Positions 9,456 to 22,900 of a DNA stretch of 64,000 nucleotides are shown piece after piece. Source of the DNA: Polydactylus sextarius (Eukaryota > Chordata > Actinopteri > Polynemidae); the NCBI GenBank assembly GCA_016801845.1, contig CM028915.1, positions 9,421,001 through 9,485,000 on the forward strand, in the 5' to 3' direction. The notes under the pieces were generated by a model. It saw only the letters and a list, made by a program, of their open reading frames with translations, made no database searches and was not told where the DNA came from. The position numbers and the translations under genes were made by a program. Each line of letters opens with the position of its first letter. The first letter of the stretch is position 1.

Positions 9456-12088
9456 CTACCTGTTGCTGTTGGACATGGCATACTGAGCCTGCTTCTGCTG
9501 GAGCAGCTCTGTGATGGCCAGCAGCTTTTTCAACACGTGCTGCGAACAGGAAAGGAGGAATTAAATCAATCTTCTGAAGGATGATGGAATAAATTGTAGT
9601 GTGTGTGTGCGTTCAGCTGTGATGCTATCATCTGCCTCTGACCTGCTGTGCTCCTCTCTCATTGCTCAGTGTCCGGAGCTCATCTGAGTGTGTGGCACAG
9701 AGCTCGTGCAGCGCTGCCAGGTCCCGGGACAGGTCTGTCCTAAAGTACTCTGTGGCTTCAGGGAGGTCAGGGACATTCTGGTAACACAGACACATACATT
9801 TTTTTTTTTTTTTTTTGCAGAACAGAGTGCACTGGAGAATATAGTAAAAAAATGATTTCCATTATAATTTCTCAAAGGCATCTTGCTTTATTTGCTGAGG
9901 GAGGAAGCGGACAAAACCAACTCAGATGCAGAGAGAACACGCAGGTTTGAACCCAGAGGCTTTTTGCAGTAAGGTGACACAGCTAACCGCTACACCACTG
10001 TGTCAGCCCAATTAATCAACAAAAAGCAAAAATGTAACTTACACCTAACTCATCCAGAAACATGATCATCCTATGTTTGTTGTTTTTGATGAATGGATTC
10101 ACACCCTCCATGTAAGGTTCCTGTTAGAAGAATAGAAAGACAGCTGTAAAATATTATCAATGCTAAAAATGCTCAAATTTCCAAGAGGGAATTCAAATAC
10201 CTTAGCACCAAATTCAACCAGGTTGGCCAGGTTCTGGACAGACTTGGCCACCAGTGTGAGGGTCCTGCCTGCTGTTGAAGATGGAGGGTCTGCAAGAGGA
10301 GATCGACACGTTACGTTGTAAAATGTCGCATGTGAACAGGATGGTTTGGTTTGGTTTGGTTTGGCTTGTTTTAACGGATGCTCACCAGCAATGATGTTGA
10401 ACATTCTGGGGTTGAGGATGGCAGGACAGATCAGTCTTAGAAAGACGAAGCCACTGGATAAAGAAACAGATGAGACGGCATAAGAAACAATGTATCGAGT
10501 GGTAACATTTACTCTTAAAAAGTAAGTGCAGCAGGTTCATTGATTTACCTTACAACTCTCGTCCGCATCGTGTTATTTGTGGGCCATTTCTGTTGCACAG
10601 ACTTCTGCAGACAGCCGTAGATGAACCTCAGTGTCCTGGATGGATCATAGACAGACAGTGATGGATTATTCATCTCGCTTGGACTTAAAATTAGCTGTTC
10701 TGTTTTGACCACTCATTAAAATTTAAATGTATGAAATAAAATGCGGACAACAAGGCTGTGTGTGTGGGCAAATATAGATATAAATATGCTTACGGGGGTA
10801 GGATCTCAGCAGCCATGAAGATTTTCTCCACCAGCTCAGACAGGATGTTGAGGAGATGAGCCAGGTTGAGGTTCACATCTTCATTCTTTTCCAGTTTAGA
10901 AGGGTTCAACTTTTAACACAGATGAATGGAGAGAGAGAAAGCGGATAAAGATTAATTAAGATTAATTCAAATTTATAATCTGTTATGAACCACGAGAAAG
11001 ACCTGACTTAATCCATTCATTTTGTACAGTTGTAGATATTGAAGCAAAGATACGGTGCATCACGTATCACATGAAATGTTTATAAGAGAAGTTAAGAAAA
11101 CAACAATATGGCCAAGACACTCTGAAACATTCATCTCGGTGTGTGTGTGAATTCTGTAAGAACAACATGTTTTGAAATATTCATTTTGACATTAAGGCTT
11201 AAAGAGCAGCCTCGAGACCTCAGCCATGTTGATGCCGTTTCACGGTTTTATGTCCTTTGCTCTACAACAACACCGCAGAGCAGCTGCACCGATACAACAT
11301 AAATGCCATGTTCTTAACCTTGTACTACAGATAAGTGCTGCAGGAAACGGCTTAAGGACGTATAATGCGGCGAGTGCATTATCGGTGTTTACCTCACAGG
11401 ACTGTTTGCTCTCCATGATCTTGAGGATGGTGTCTTTGAGCGCATGGTGTACAAAGGGTGTAGCTGTGGCCTTCATGTATTGCTCCATCAGAGTGCTGGC
11501 CAGTGTGGTGGCTCTGAACAATGTCGTGGCCTCATCTGGTGACAGGGTGCACAAAGCAGAGGAGGTTATTCAAGTGTCAATGAGCAAATCAAACGGTGCA
11601 GACCGCAATGTTTAGCCGCACAAACACTGGCTTTTGTGTACATTTTCTTACCCTCCATGTTTATCTCCCTGTCATTGAGTGTCCTGAGTAAAGGGGCTTC
11701 TGCTTTCTCGTGTCTGAAGATCCGCAGGAGGAGGCTTGCCAGTAAGGTGCGGTCCTGGCCACACACGTGGGCCAGAGCGTAGATGACATGGAACTCCTTC
11801 TGCAAGATCATCTGCAGAGGACGCACAACAACGACCTCATTGTCATTTTATGAGAACAACAGAGCAGAACATTTAATGGATATTGCAATCAAAACCACTT
11901 TTCGGTGGATCGGACCTCTTTGAACTCGTTGTACTCCTCTTCAGGCATGATCTTCTCCATGGAGTAGCGGGCACGTACACGCAAGGAGCCCGGCTCGATG
12001 CCCTTCAGAGGAACGTGGGAGCTGAGAGGGAACCACTCATCAATCATCTGGCCCTTTTGCAGACGGTTCAGTTGGCAACGCATGAACA
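9456..12088 (-). CDS. rasa1: rasa1 exons 16-25: catalytic RasGAP domain
   Basis: Catalytic half, about residues 700-1045. The arginine finger lies in LFRATTLAST (R787, equivalent to human R789). The FLR motif that positions it lies in GFVFLRLICPAILNP (R901, equivalent to human R903). Other family blocks are GQDRTLLASLLLRIF, FVHHALKDTILKIMESKQSCE, KWPTNNTMRTRVV and NKHRMIMFLDELG. The tail HVLKKLLAITELLQQKQ ends in NSNR and a TAG stop. Exon 16 ends in a poor donor (GTCCGA) and exon 19 follows a poor acceptor (GTTAAAAG); both are required by frame. Both catalytic arginines are present, so activity is expected. Confidence 0.97.
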
Positions 12089-13926
12089 CTGAGAGGGAGA
12101 GAGATTTGAGTTGCGGAGGTGGAAGACGGAAAGATAAGATGGCAAGCCGTGAGTTTTAAAATGAAAGAGCAAGAGACAAGATGAATGCAGATGCATACAA
12201 AGATCAGATTTGATTTAAATATACACAAGTACTTACAGATGTCACTTTCTTTGCTCTTTTTCGTTTTGTTGCTCAGGCTGATTTCAAATCTGTTGATTTC
12301 ACTTGACAAGTCACTGAAAGAACAAAGAAACACACGTCTTTATTCTGTAAACACACAGATGAAATATGACTAATTCTAAGCTGAGACAGACAGCTGGGAA
12401 TGTGTTATAGTTATGTGATACTCACTCAAAGATGAACTCCTCAGTGAAGACGGGGTTCTGTCCCTCCCTAGGGTGCGTTTTAGCAACTTGGACACTGTTC
12501 AGGTAGATGTTACAGTAAGGGTTGGTGAAATACTTCACGGGCAGCTTGTGGGCCTCCTCCACATACAGCATTAGGCTGCTCACCTGGCAGAGGATTTAAC
12601 ACAGATTTAATACACAAAACATTTGAAAACATGAGCTTGTAAATGCAATTTCAACCATGTTCTTAAAATCTTTCTAATAGTGTCCATATATATATCAACA
12701 TTACATTGTATTTTACTCTTTTGGACATTTATTTCACTTGGTCTCGCCCCTGTAATAAATACCATTTTACTGACAATCTAGATCTACTGTTTTATCTACA
12801 TGGAAACACAACAGCTGATGGTACAAATACCTGTCTGAGCCTTTTGTTGGAGGTGGGCTGAGTGGTTTTCCTTAGGTTACTGCAGAAAGTCTGGAGGCAT
12901 TTCATCCAGTCCTGTTAAACAATAATGTTTGTAGGTCACCACTGACAAGGATTCAACTCACAACACTGTAAACTTCTTCCAGATTACCTCTGGAATTTAA
13001 CTACATAGCAGTTAGGGAAGCACTAGTCTTCCTACTACCTGTGCCTGCTCTGGAGCTTCTCCCGCAAAGTAGAATATGTACTGTTCCTCACTAAAGTGCT
13101 GGACAACAATCTGGAAACAGTTTGGCCTGGAAAAGTAAAAGAGATGAGGAGATTTTAAATGCATGGAAATAACACAGCACTTTATTAAATGATACAAAGA
13201 ACAATATTTTAAGCTCTCACCTGCCAAACAGACTGTCGTGCACACCATACACGGAGCACACGCTTAGGTCGATCAGCCCTTTTGGTTTGGTGGCTCTCTT
13301 CTCACTTTCAAAGTAGATGAGCTGGGCATCGTTACCTTCCAGGATAAAATAAAGGTTCTTCCACCGTTTGCCTTTACCTGAAGATGAGATGGACCAGTTC
13401 ATTCTAGTGTCGCATCCTGAATGACCTCCCCAAAAGACTGGAATTTAATTATTCAAGTTTTATTTAAAATGTGTTTCAAGACAAATATTACATGTACCTT
13501 TGTTGAACAGGAGGTAGCCTTTCTTGACAATGTTTTTGTAGAAAGCGTCTTTTGTTTTCCGTCTGATAGTGTTATAAATTTCTCTCCCATCCACTGTGTC
13601 AGTAATTACTTGTTCCTGGTGCTACAGTAAATAAAAAAACAAATCATATGATCACATACCTGTCATAAAAGTATAAATCACCTCTAAATAAATATCACAC
13701 ATGTTGCCCCAGGGAGATTCTAGAAAGTCTTAATTTTAAGAAAAACAACCAGTTAAATCTTAAACTGTCAAGTGTCGTCTCATTATTCAAAAATGTGGAA
13801 TCACACAGGCTTAATAATGCTACAGTGACACTGTACATACCTGCACTGAAACTGGTTCTTTCAGGTTGTAGCCCTCGACAATCTGTTCTTTCATGTAATG
13901 GTCGATGATTTCATCGACACTGCCAC

Positions 13927-13957
<31 letters not shown>

Positions 13958-16900
13958 ACGAGATGCAGCACGTCAGTAACTGAACTGCAAGTCAAAATAC
14001 ACAATACATGCTGGCTACAACTTCAAAAATGCTACAATTCAGCATATAATTTTCCCTTATGTTATTGTGTTGTATGAGCTTCTGGAGGCACATTAGCAAA
14101 CATACCTGTTGTAGTACCTCCCCCCCATCATGTACTGATTGTTGGGGGTGGGGGAGATCTTAAACCTTTGGATGTTTTCATTGGTGCGAAAAAAGAGGGA
14201 GTAGTCCCCAGGTGTGTTGTCTGATGGCCGGACGAGAAAACTGCACACCTGGCCGACTGTGAGACCAGAGAGAGGAAATGAGAGCGGAAGAAAAAGAAAA
14301 GCTTTAATGCGTGCTCAGCTGTACGTTATGATGAATGGACTTTGATGCCCACAACTTATTTCTGACAAAAATAATCCATGTGATTAATACGTTTGGCAAA
14401 ATGAAAGGCAAAGAGGAATGGTACCTGTCATCAGCAGGCTGTAGGCCTCTTGCTTGGTTATCTTTCCGTGATACCAGCTGTACAAGACGCAACAAGAAAC
14501 AGAGAAGGGAGATGAAACAGACAGTCGAATTAGATCAATCAACAAAATGCAGATGTTCAGTAGTGCCGACTACAGCAGTGTCATCTCACAACCCTGAAAT
14601 CTTTAATTAATGGCATCTCCACTGCAACATTCATCAAATTAAAGCGACGAGCCAGTATTTGCAAAATGAATCATAACTATATGTGAATAAATCACACACG
14701 CTTGTTCAAGTGCGGTAGTCAAAAATCAAGATCTGGCAACGCCGAAGGACGTGATGAGCGAGGAGACAATGATAACTCATATGGCAGACAGTGTGATGGT
14801 ATGCTATCGATACAATAACGTAAGCGAGAAGTTGCTGCGTCATAGAGACTTGTAAGTGAAAAGTGAAGTTCAGTGCGAAGCAACTTACACTTTTCCCTCA
14901 TGTGGATCCTCCTCCCTCCCCTGGAAAATATCAGACAAAAGAAATCTGTCAAGATACCAACTCCTGTGGACCAGTAACTTACCAAGATACAGATGCTACT
15001 TTTAGTTTTCGTTTTTACAGACACACATAGTTCTTTTGATACAAGTCAAACATTTTGATGCATGTCTTCTATAACATTTAAGATAACCCTCCATGTTGGC
15101 GCTGTACTTACCACCTCCTCCACTAGATCCTCCACAATGAGGCCCTGCTCCTCTGTGCGGACATTGGTCACCCACATCCAGCCATCATCCAGCTCATTGT
15201 GGACAATAAACATGTCCCCTTTTAGGAAGCTGTGAACATATTAGAGTGACATTTAGTGGAGAAAATATTGTGATACTGTGCAAACTGTATGAAAAAGGCA
15301 AATTTGTAAATGCATTTTTAACTATGTTTAAAGGTCATTGTAATAGCACATCTCAGTATTGCTCTGTTAAAGTATTGTCATCTTGATGATGTGAAGGGAA
15401 ATTTGGGTATAAATCCATCTATATATCTATTTATCTAAATATCTTTCTTCTAGCTGAAGAAACTGTTGTGTGTCTATTCGTGTAATGCCAGTTGTAATAC
15501 CAACGTTTCACCAGCAGGTGTCCTCCCTGAACCGTGACATTTGAGGTAAACACTGCATGTCTATCTATTCAGTTAAGTTAATGGTTCACTAGCAGACTCA
15601 TGGCTGAGGTTGGCTTCACACATATGTTTATCTGATTCAGGAAATTGGGGAGAGTTGGGATCATCAGCGCGTGCGGCCTGCTGCCGCTTAATAACAGGAA
15701 CAAGACTGTTTTTTTCATTAATAAGTCAGATGATGCGCTTTTCTGAGCTGTTTTGAGGGGGAAGGCTGGGCCTCTGACATGCAAAAATAAAATAAAAATC
15801 ACAGGGAAACTAGGCAGCTCTTTCAAATCAAATACTACGTTAATAAAAGTCCAGGGGATAATCGCTGTTTGGCTTCAAATATTATGGATTATATTTATAA
15901 AAATACCTCTGGAAATGCAATTTGACTGGATATAAAAATAATAATATTACACATTTAGAAGGGGAAAAGTCTTTTAAACAGATATACACAGTTACTCACC
16001 TGATCTCATCAGTATCTGGCACTTTGGTGTATGGAAGTATGGCCCTGACTCTCCTCCTGTCTTCTACAGGCTTTTGAAAAAAATGCAAACACAGAATAAA
16101 AACCTTATTCTCAGCCTTGACCTTCCAAAACCACATAATGTTAAAATTCACCCAATTATTTCACAAAATGAAGTGTTCTACTACAACTCCCTCTGGGAGA
16201 AATCACACTCAGCTAAAGTTAAAAAAAGGTAATGAGCATTAGCTTGAGTTTTGCCTTGAACAGTCTTGAATACTGCCTGTAAGAAAAACAAAAAGGGGAA
16301 AAGGCAGACATGAACATGGAAAATTCTCTCTTGTACTCTGAGTGAGTGGCTGAATAAAGGAATCAAGGCTGAATTTAACTTTATCAACACGATAAGATTC
16401 ATTCCATCCATCTTTCAACTGTAAAACATTTGAGGTATTTCTATTAGACAACAGTTTGGGAGATCAGTTTTCATTTTGCATAGTTTAATGTCGATTGTCA
16501 TTTATTTTGTGCGCTTTTGGCACAAAATTGGTTTTGCTAGATCTCCGGGGAGGTTCTTTGTTATCATACGTTGACATGCTGTAGCTTCCATTTTGTAGCT
16601 TCAAAAGAAGGAAAACCACATTATTGACGTCTGCCGGTCACGGCCCAGTGAGATAAACAGGTATGAGAGGCTCAATGGTTAAAACTTTAAAATGAAATGG
16701 AAAGAGAACATGTATCCATTTTTGATCTAGCACCCTTTACCTACTGGAGTACTTTATAATGTTTAGACAAGGTGTATTCCACAATATTTATTTTGATAAA
16801 CAATTAAAACTATTAGAAAAAGCAAATATGAAGCAATGTCTTTTCACACAAGAACCAGGAAGAGTTTAGATTAATGTAAAAAAAAAAAAAATCAAATATG

Positions 16901-19900
16901 CTGGGGCTGACCCATGAAACAGAGCATTTTAAAGTATTTCTATGACATCTACGGACTCAGTGTCTCACCTCTGGGGGAGCCACTGGTGATAGCAGTTTCT
17001 CTCCTTTAAGCAGGCAAGACACATAGCTGTAGTAACCAATCAGGTCCGATAGAGAGGAGAACCGCCGGCCACCAATGTAATAGTCCCCACACATGGCGAT
17101 TATCCTGTTGACAGAAAATAGAGTATTTCATATCAACATTTCGTGGTGGAGAATGTTCAACGTTTATTCCATTGACAGTAAATCTATCTATAGAGATGGT
17201 GTCAAGATTAAACAGAGATAAAACTTTGACAAAATGCAAAATATATTTATCTACCTTCAACACAATCCTTTGGAAAACAGTAAATATCTCCATAAAGAGG
17301 ATTCCTACTTACAAAAGAGAGACAGAGACAGAGAGAGAGAGGCAGAGGCTGCCCTGTCGAATCTTTCATCATCTTTTATAATGATGTTTATATTTGTGAC
17401 TCAGGCAAAAACCGGGAAATCGCTACAGTGAGTGTTCACGGAGGTATGGAAAGGCACTGTTTGAATCACATTCCACTGCAGAGCTACTTATCTTAATTCT
17501 CTACTCATCACTTGACTACATCTCTGATGGAGGGTTTGTGACAAAGCACTGTGCCATTACTCATTAGCTTGTACAATTTAAGCACATCAAGCTCTTGAAG
17601 TGTAGGTGTCACTCTATTAACCTTATGTTCATGATTCCCTGAAAAGAATCATCTCTTTCCCTCCAGCATCAGTGACATCATGGATTCACATCAAAGCAAA
17701 GAGGGGGAAGGAGATGATGTCACCGTTACTTTATTATTATTATAAAAGCGAGTTCCTGGAGAAAAACGTCTGCAATTTCCCGACAAGCACAAATGGTTTC
17801 TAAAGGTCTGAAATGAGGACGAGATTCACACAGATTTCAGTTTGCTCAAAAAGGGGGCATTGGAAAAGAAAGCGAGCTTTAGAAATAGTGTATTTTAAAA
17901 AAGAAAAAATGAGTCAGCACTGGGGCGGCCAAACATCAGCAAATTATCTCAATAGATACGCATCATCTAATGTCACAAAATACTGAAAAGGGAGTGGTGA
18001 AACTTCTAAATGCAAAATGTTACTTTCAGTAACCTGCTCATTTATCTGTGTCCCATTTTTAGAAGTAAGCCGCTCTAAAATATTATGCTCAATTTTTTTC
18101 CCCTCTAAGTAGAGAATGCCACATTGTTTGAACTTGTTTTGAAAGAGCATATCTTCACCTTTTGTGTGTGTGTGTGTGTGTGAGCCACTGGGTTCATGTG
18201 TCTTCACACTCAATGTAACACATCCATTGCGGGGGAGGACAGATTGTAACGCCTATTCTGTCTCGTCTTATTGACTCTAATGTTGTAAATTTCCCCTGAT
18301 GTCACTGCTGCTGCTGCTGCTGCTAGACGAGTGTCCCGCTCACGCTGCACAAAAGATAAGTCTTGTGCGTCTCACGCACACAAACAAACACATGGAGTCA
18401 TGAGTTTCAGAAGACATCCAAGCGTGCAACTTGATATGCATTATAGAAAAACATCGCTTTCATCCGTACCATCTGTTTAAATTACTCTGACACAAATAGG
18501 CTGGAGCATAATGCAATGGCATGACAAGCTCTCAGAAAACCACTTTTCCAACCTAAATATTCTCACTTCAGTATCAGCTCAGCCTCTGTTTTTTTGTTTG
18601 TGGCTTTCTCTCCTTCAGGTAGCAGGTTGGCGCAGAACTTGTTTTGTTCCCGAATCTTTTATCTCATCTGAGGGCTGCACGCTGCCTCGTAATTATGAGA
18701 TGACTTGTTATGTTTCATTTCACCCACTGACAATACTTTATAGAAAACAGACATGAATCAATTGATGTTACAAAAAACTAGTCAGACTCTTCCACCCACG
18801 GAGCTCTTTCGATTGTATGCTGTTAGTACTACCATGCTAGACAGATTAGCGAAACGATACAGCTTCTCTATTTCGTATGATAAACACAAGACCTCAAGGA
18901 CACTCGGGACACAAGGACACAAAAAGAAACAGGACTTTATGAGTTATTAAGTTATGCTTTTTGTACTTGTTGCATGTTCTCAGTCATACCTGAAGTGGTT
19001 GACCACATTGGTCATGCTGAGGAAAGACAGGACGAAGGAACCGGGCCGGCGGTCACTCTCCCTGATGAGGTAGCTGCCAGGGGTCCGGGCCTGGCGCAGC
19101 CGCTCCTCAGCAATGGTTCGGTCTAGCTTGCCATGGTACCACCTGAGACAGACACACAAGGAGGAAATGATTAGGAGAGAGGAAGCACTACTCTTCGACA
19201 TCCATACACAAATGACCTCCTAACGTATAAACAGAAAATAGCGTTCCTTTTGAGTGTGTTGTTGTTGTTTTTTTATGTCAAACTGTATTAAAATAAGGGA
19301 AGTGCACATTTTTCTTGAGCAGTAAACACACCATAAATTCAGCTGCTCGCTCGATTGAATTAATGTAGTGGTGGGAAAATGGCAGAAGATTTTAACACAA
19401 TGAAAATCAATGTAATGTTATATGCAATATCAGCAATATTTATCACAATATACTGTATAGCATTTCTGTTTATTGTTTAATTTCTCAAATAATAAATAAA
19501 CAACTGTGGTAAAACACCCAACAACCTCTTCAGGTTAAGCTTAGTAAGGATTGATAGTGTAATGATGGGCTGAATTACTTTAAAATAATTCTGTTAATCT
19601 TTTTTTTTTTTTTTTTTAGAATGATTGCTTCGTTTCTCTGTAAAACAAATAAGAACAAAACATAAAATCACCAAAAAAAAAAAAAAAAAAAAAAAAGATG
19701 TCTTCATCGTGACTGAAAAAACTGAATCTTTGGAAAACAGATCATAATATTACAGGATCTAAAAACTAAAGTTTTATTAAATTTTACAGCCCACTTTCAA
19801 AACCCAGACAGAACGACCAGCTCATGTATTCACAAGCAAATTGGGGGCAAAGACACCAAAAAGATTCATTTCAGAGGCTTTTAACCTTTTAGCTTCCAGC

Positions 19901-22900
19901 ATGCAAGAAAGTCTCTCCTCTTTTTGAATTAAACAGAAGCTTTAAGAACAACACTGGTTAAAATTTCAGCAGGTGAGACGGAGCACGACAGGGCCTTACC
20001 GGCTGGGGTAAAAAATTAACACGTTTTTTCCGAATTTAGGCCACTGGTGCCTCTTAGAATGGAGGGCAGCGACTGGAAAAAACATCTAGCGGTGAGAAGA
20101 TGAATGAGCTTCCTGCAGTTGCTCTTTTCATGGGAGACCTAAAGGGCTCCCATCTGGTTTAGGTGAGTAGAGGGTCCTACTTGTAAAGAAAGCACGATCA
20201 AGTCTGCTGTCACAGAGAACGCTGGAGAAGGCTTGCTGAGGAGGAGAGGGGGAGTTAAGTGTCCCTGAGGGGCATTTGGGGGGGGGTTTGTGTGATAAGA
20301 GAACTGAAGAGGGTGATGGAGAGCTGTTAGAGAATGAGGCCAAGCAGCCCTTAAGGGGCAGAGGAAGCTGGGGGGAAATAATACCTGAGGGGAATAGGAA
20401 CAGAGGGAACGATGGATGACTGCTAAAAGAAGAGTGTCAGAGAGCAGAGATAGGCACGCCACTGAACAAGCCAAATTAGCAATGTTTCAGTTATTATACT
20501 ATAATAGGATTTGAAGGTTTTTACCCCCACCAACACATATACATACCCATTATACCGTATATATATAATGACATTAAAAGCAAAATAAGAGATGTTTGGG
20601 ATACAAATGCTGCACAAACCCAAAAAAAGATCCAAACTAAATGACTCAAAATCATACTACAAAGCAAAATTTAGTCAAATACAATGCAGCCAATACAACG
20701 TAAAACAAACACCGCAAGGGCCAGTTACTGTTTCCATGTCTTGAGGCCATTTCTAACAACTAACGTGACAGAGCAGTTAATGTCACACCTGCAACCAGCT
20801 CTAAGGCAAAGCACAACACCTCTTTTCCCTGTGCTCTTTCACCGTCTGTTCTCTTTACCAACTTCAAAACGCACTTCTGATGTAGCAGCTTCACTTTTTA
20901 TAGGAAGGAGGCACATCCAGATCCTTAGATCACCATTAAATACTATTAAAAAATAAAAATCTTATTCAACAAAGAAGCTATTCATGAATACCTGTATATA
21001 ACCTGTTTTACTTGAAACTGATAAATGGTGCAGTGGCAGTAGTGAACTGTGTGAGCCGGCACATCAATAAGCAACAGCACCTGCTGATACCAACATGTTA
21101 GGGAAAGTTTACACAGCATGTACAAATAGTTTTTTCGATTACAACCACTATCAGTTTGTTTGGGCTCATAGTATGTTGTTATGGCTTTGTGGAAGAGTGA
21201 CAATAAACAATAAATAATGCAGGAAAAAAATTAATTGCAAAGTTTTTAATTTGTGAATATAGAGGTTATATAGATTTCTGTTGTTTTGGTTTTTTTTTTG
21301 TGTTTCAATTTTTAAAAAAGTAAGAATGCAACATGGACGCACTAAGTCCAAAGGTAAATGGTTAACATCTGTGTGTTAACATTAGTACATTTAATGGAGC
21401 AGTGTGTGGCTGCATATTCTAAGAGCACAGCACAGGAGAACGTATGGTTGAGTTCATTTGACGCAAAAACACATAAGTTCCTGTCTAGAAGCAGAGTTTG
21501 GTTTGTGTGGACGACTGCAGGAACACGGTGACACAACAAGGCCGGTTTACTGGAAGAGAACCTGCTCCCTATGTAGATATGAAGGACTCGAAAAAAAAAC
21601 ATCTCTTGGTTTGGGGTTAAAACACAATTATAATAGATTCTTCTTCTCACTTAAAATCCAAAACTTAAAGGATCCCATCAGGTTGTCTTCCAACTAAAAA
21701 AAAATGTAAACGATATAGACAAAAAAGAACAAATAATAAAACAAGGTTGTAAAAGGTTCCTAAAAAAGACATTTATTAAACAGACCACTTACTTTACTGA
21801 TGGCAGTTTAAGCTTATGCTCCTTAAATTATATTAATGTTGTGCCGGGTTGCACTTTCCATTATTTTATTTGATCATTTCCTGATTGAAATGGAAGGTCT
21901 GAAATTATTTTATCTCAAACCTGAAAGTAAACAACTACGGAGTAACACTTTCTCTGAATGTCGACTTCAACATCAACGGGAATTTAATGAACGGGGTTAA
22001 CCTCAGGCTAGAATGGAGACTGGAGAGAAGATTCTCCATTTACATTGATATTTTCCAAAACCAAAAATTCCTAGCAACTTTTTCCATGTGTACATGGAAA
22101 AGGGAAATGTATTTGCATCATCCATTAAAGCCAGGATTCAACCCAAAACAATGCTTTGCATTTCAGCACAGGACTTTTTCTTGGTGTCGTTGTTGTTTAC
22201 ATATTTTACTGTTATAGCTTTGGCTTTGGTCAGACTGTTAAAACTAAACAGCTCATTGATATCACTTAATTACCAAATCCTCTGGTCTATGCTTTAAATA
22301 CACAAATGGTATAAAATGTATAAAAGCACATTGTAATTCAGGATCAATTATCAAGAATCAGCACAAAATTAAGCTACGTTAGACAAGACTGCTTTGTTAT
22401 ATTTGTGTTTAGGATGTAGTTAATTACACTAAAACATACCTTTTATGTCTGAGTGATAATCCTGACTGACTTCACGTCTGTACACTATGATTTCTGTGCT
22501 ACCACAGCAAACTATTTGTTGTTGTACAGTGCCATAAGGTCACTGTGCTATTTTTGTAGCCTTGCTGATTTGACATGCTCTACATCTCAAACACAGACAA
22601 CCTTAACATCTTGATATCTCGAGCCGCGGTGGAAAAGTCAGGATGAAGCGTGGTAGTTTTATCTGGTTGTTTTAGAACCGTACTCGACAAGTTGGATGAT
22701 GCCATTCATATGAAGTTTCCTATCGCTTAGAGCATGAGCTAAAACAATCAATGATTATATTTACACTATCCATTATAACATGGGATGTGACTGCGCGAAC
22801 CAAACAGAGAGGACAGTGTGATAAACATGAGCCGTGGTGCTGCAGTGGATACAGTTCTATCAGCTTGAGGAATGCCCCGTCATGTCAGTACATGAACAGC

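Noticed and set aside
11226..11615. 129-codon + strand open frame
   Set aside because: It lies antisense over rasa1 exon 18 and its flanks. The - strand frame matches the RasGAP domain, so this is a shadow.
14249..14251. Alternative rasa1 exon 8 acceptor (GGCCAG, eight bases inside the exon)
   Set aside because: It breaks the frame after the preceding exon; the earlier AG gives TVGQVCSF and all phases agree.
16064..16071. Alternative rasa1 exon 4 acceptor (CCTGTAG, seven bases inside the exon)
   Set aside because: It would put the joined sequence out of frame; the upstream AAAAG gives PVEDRRR and keeps phase.
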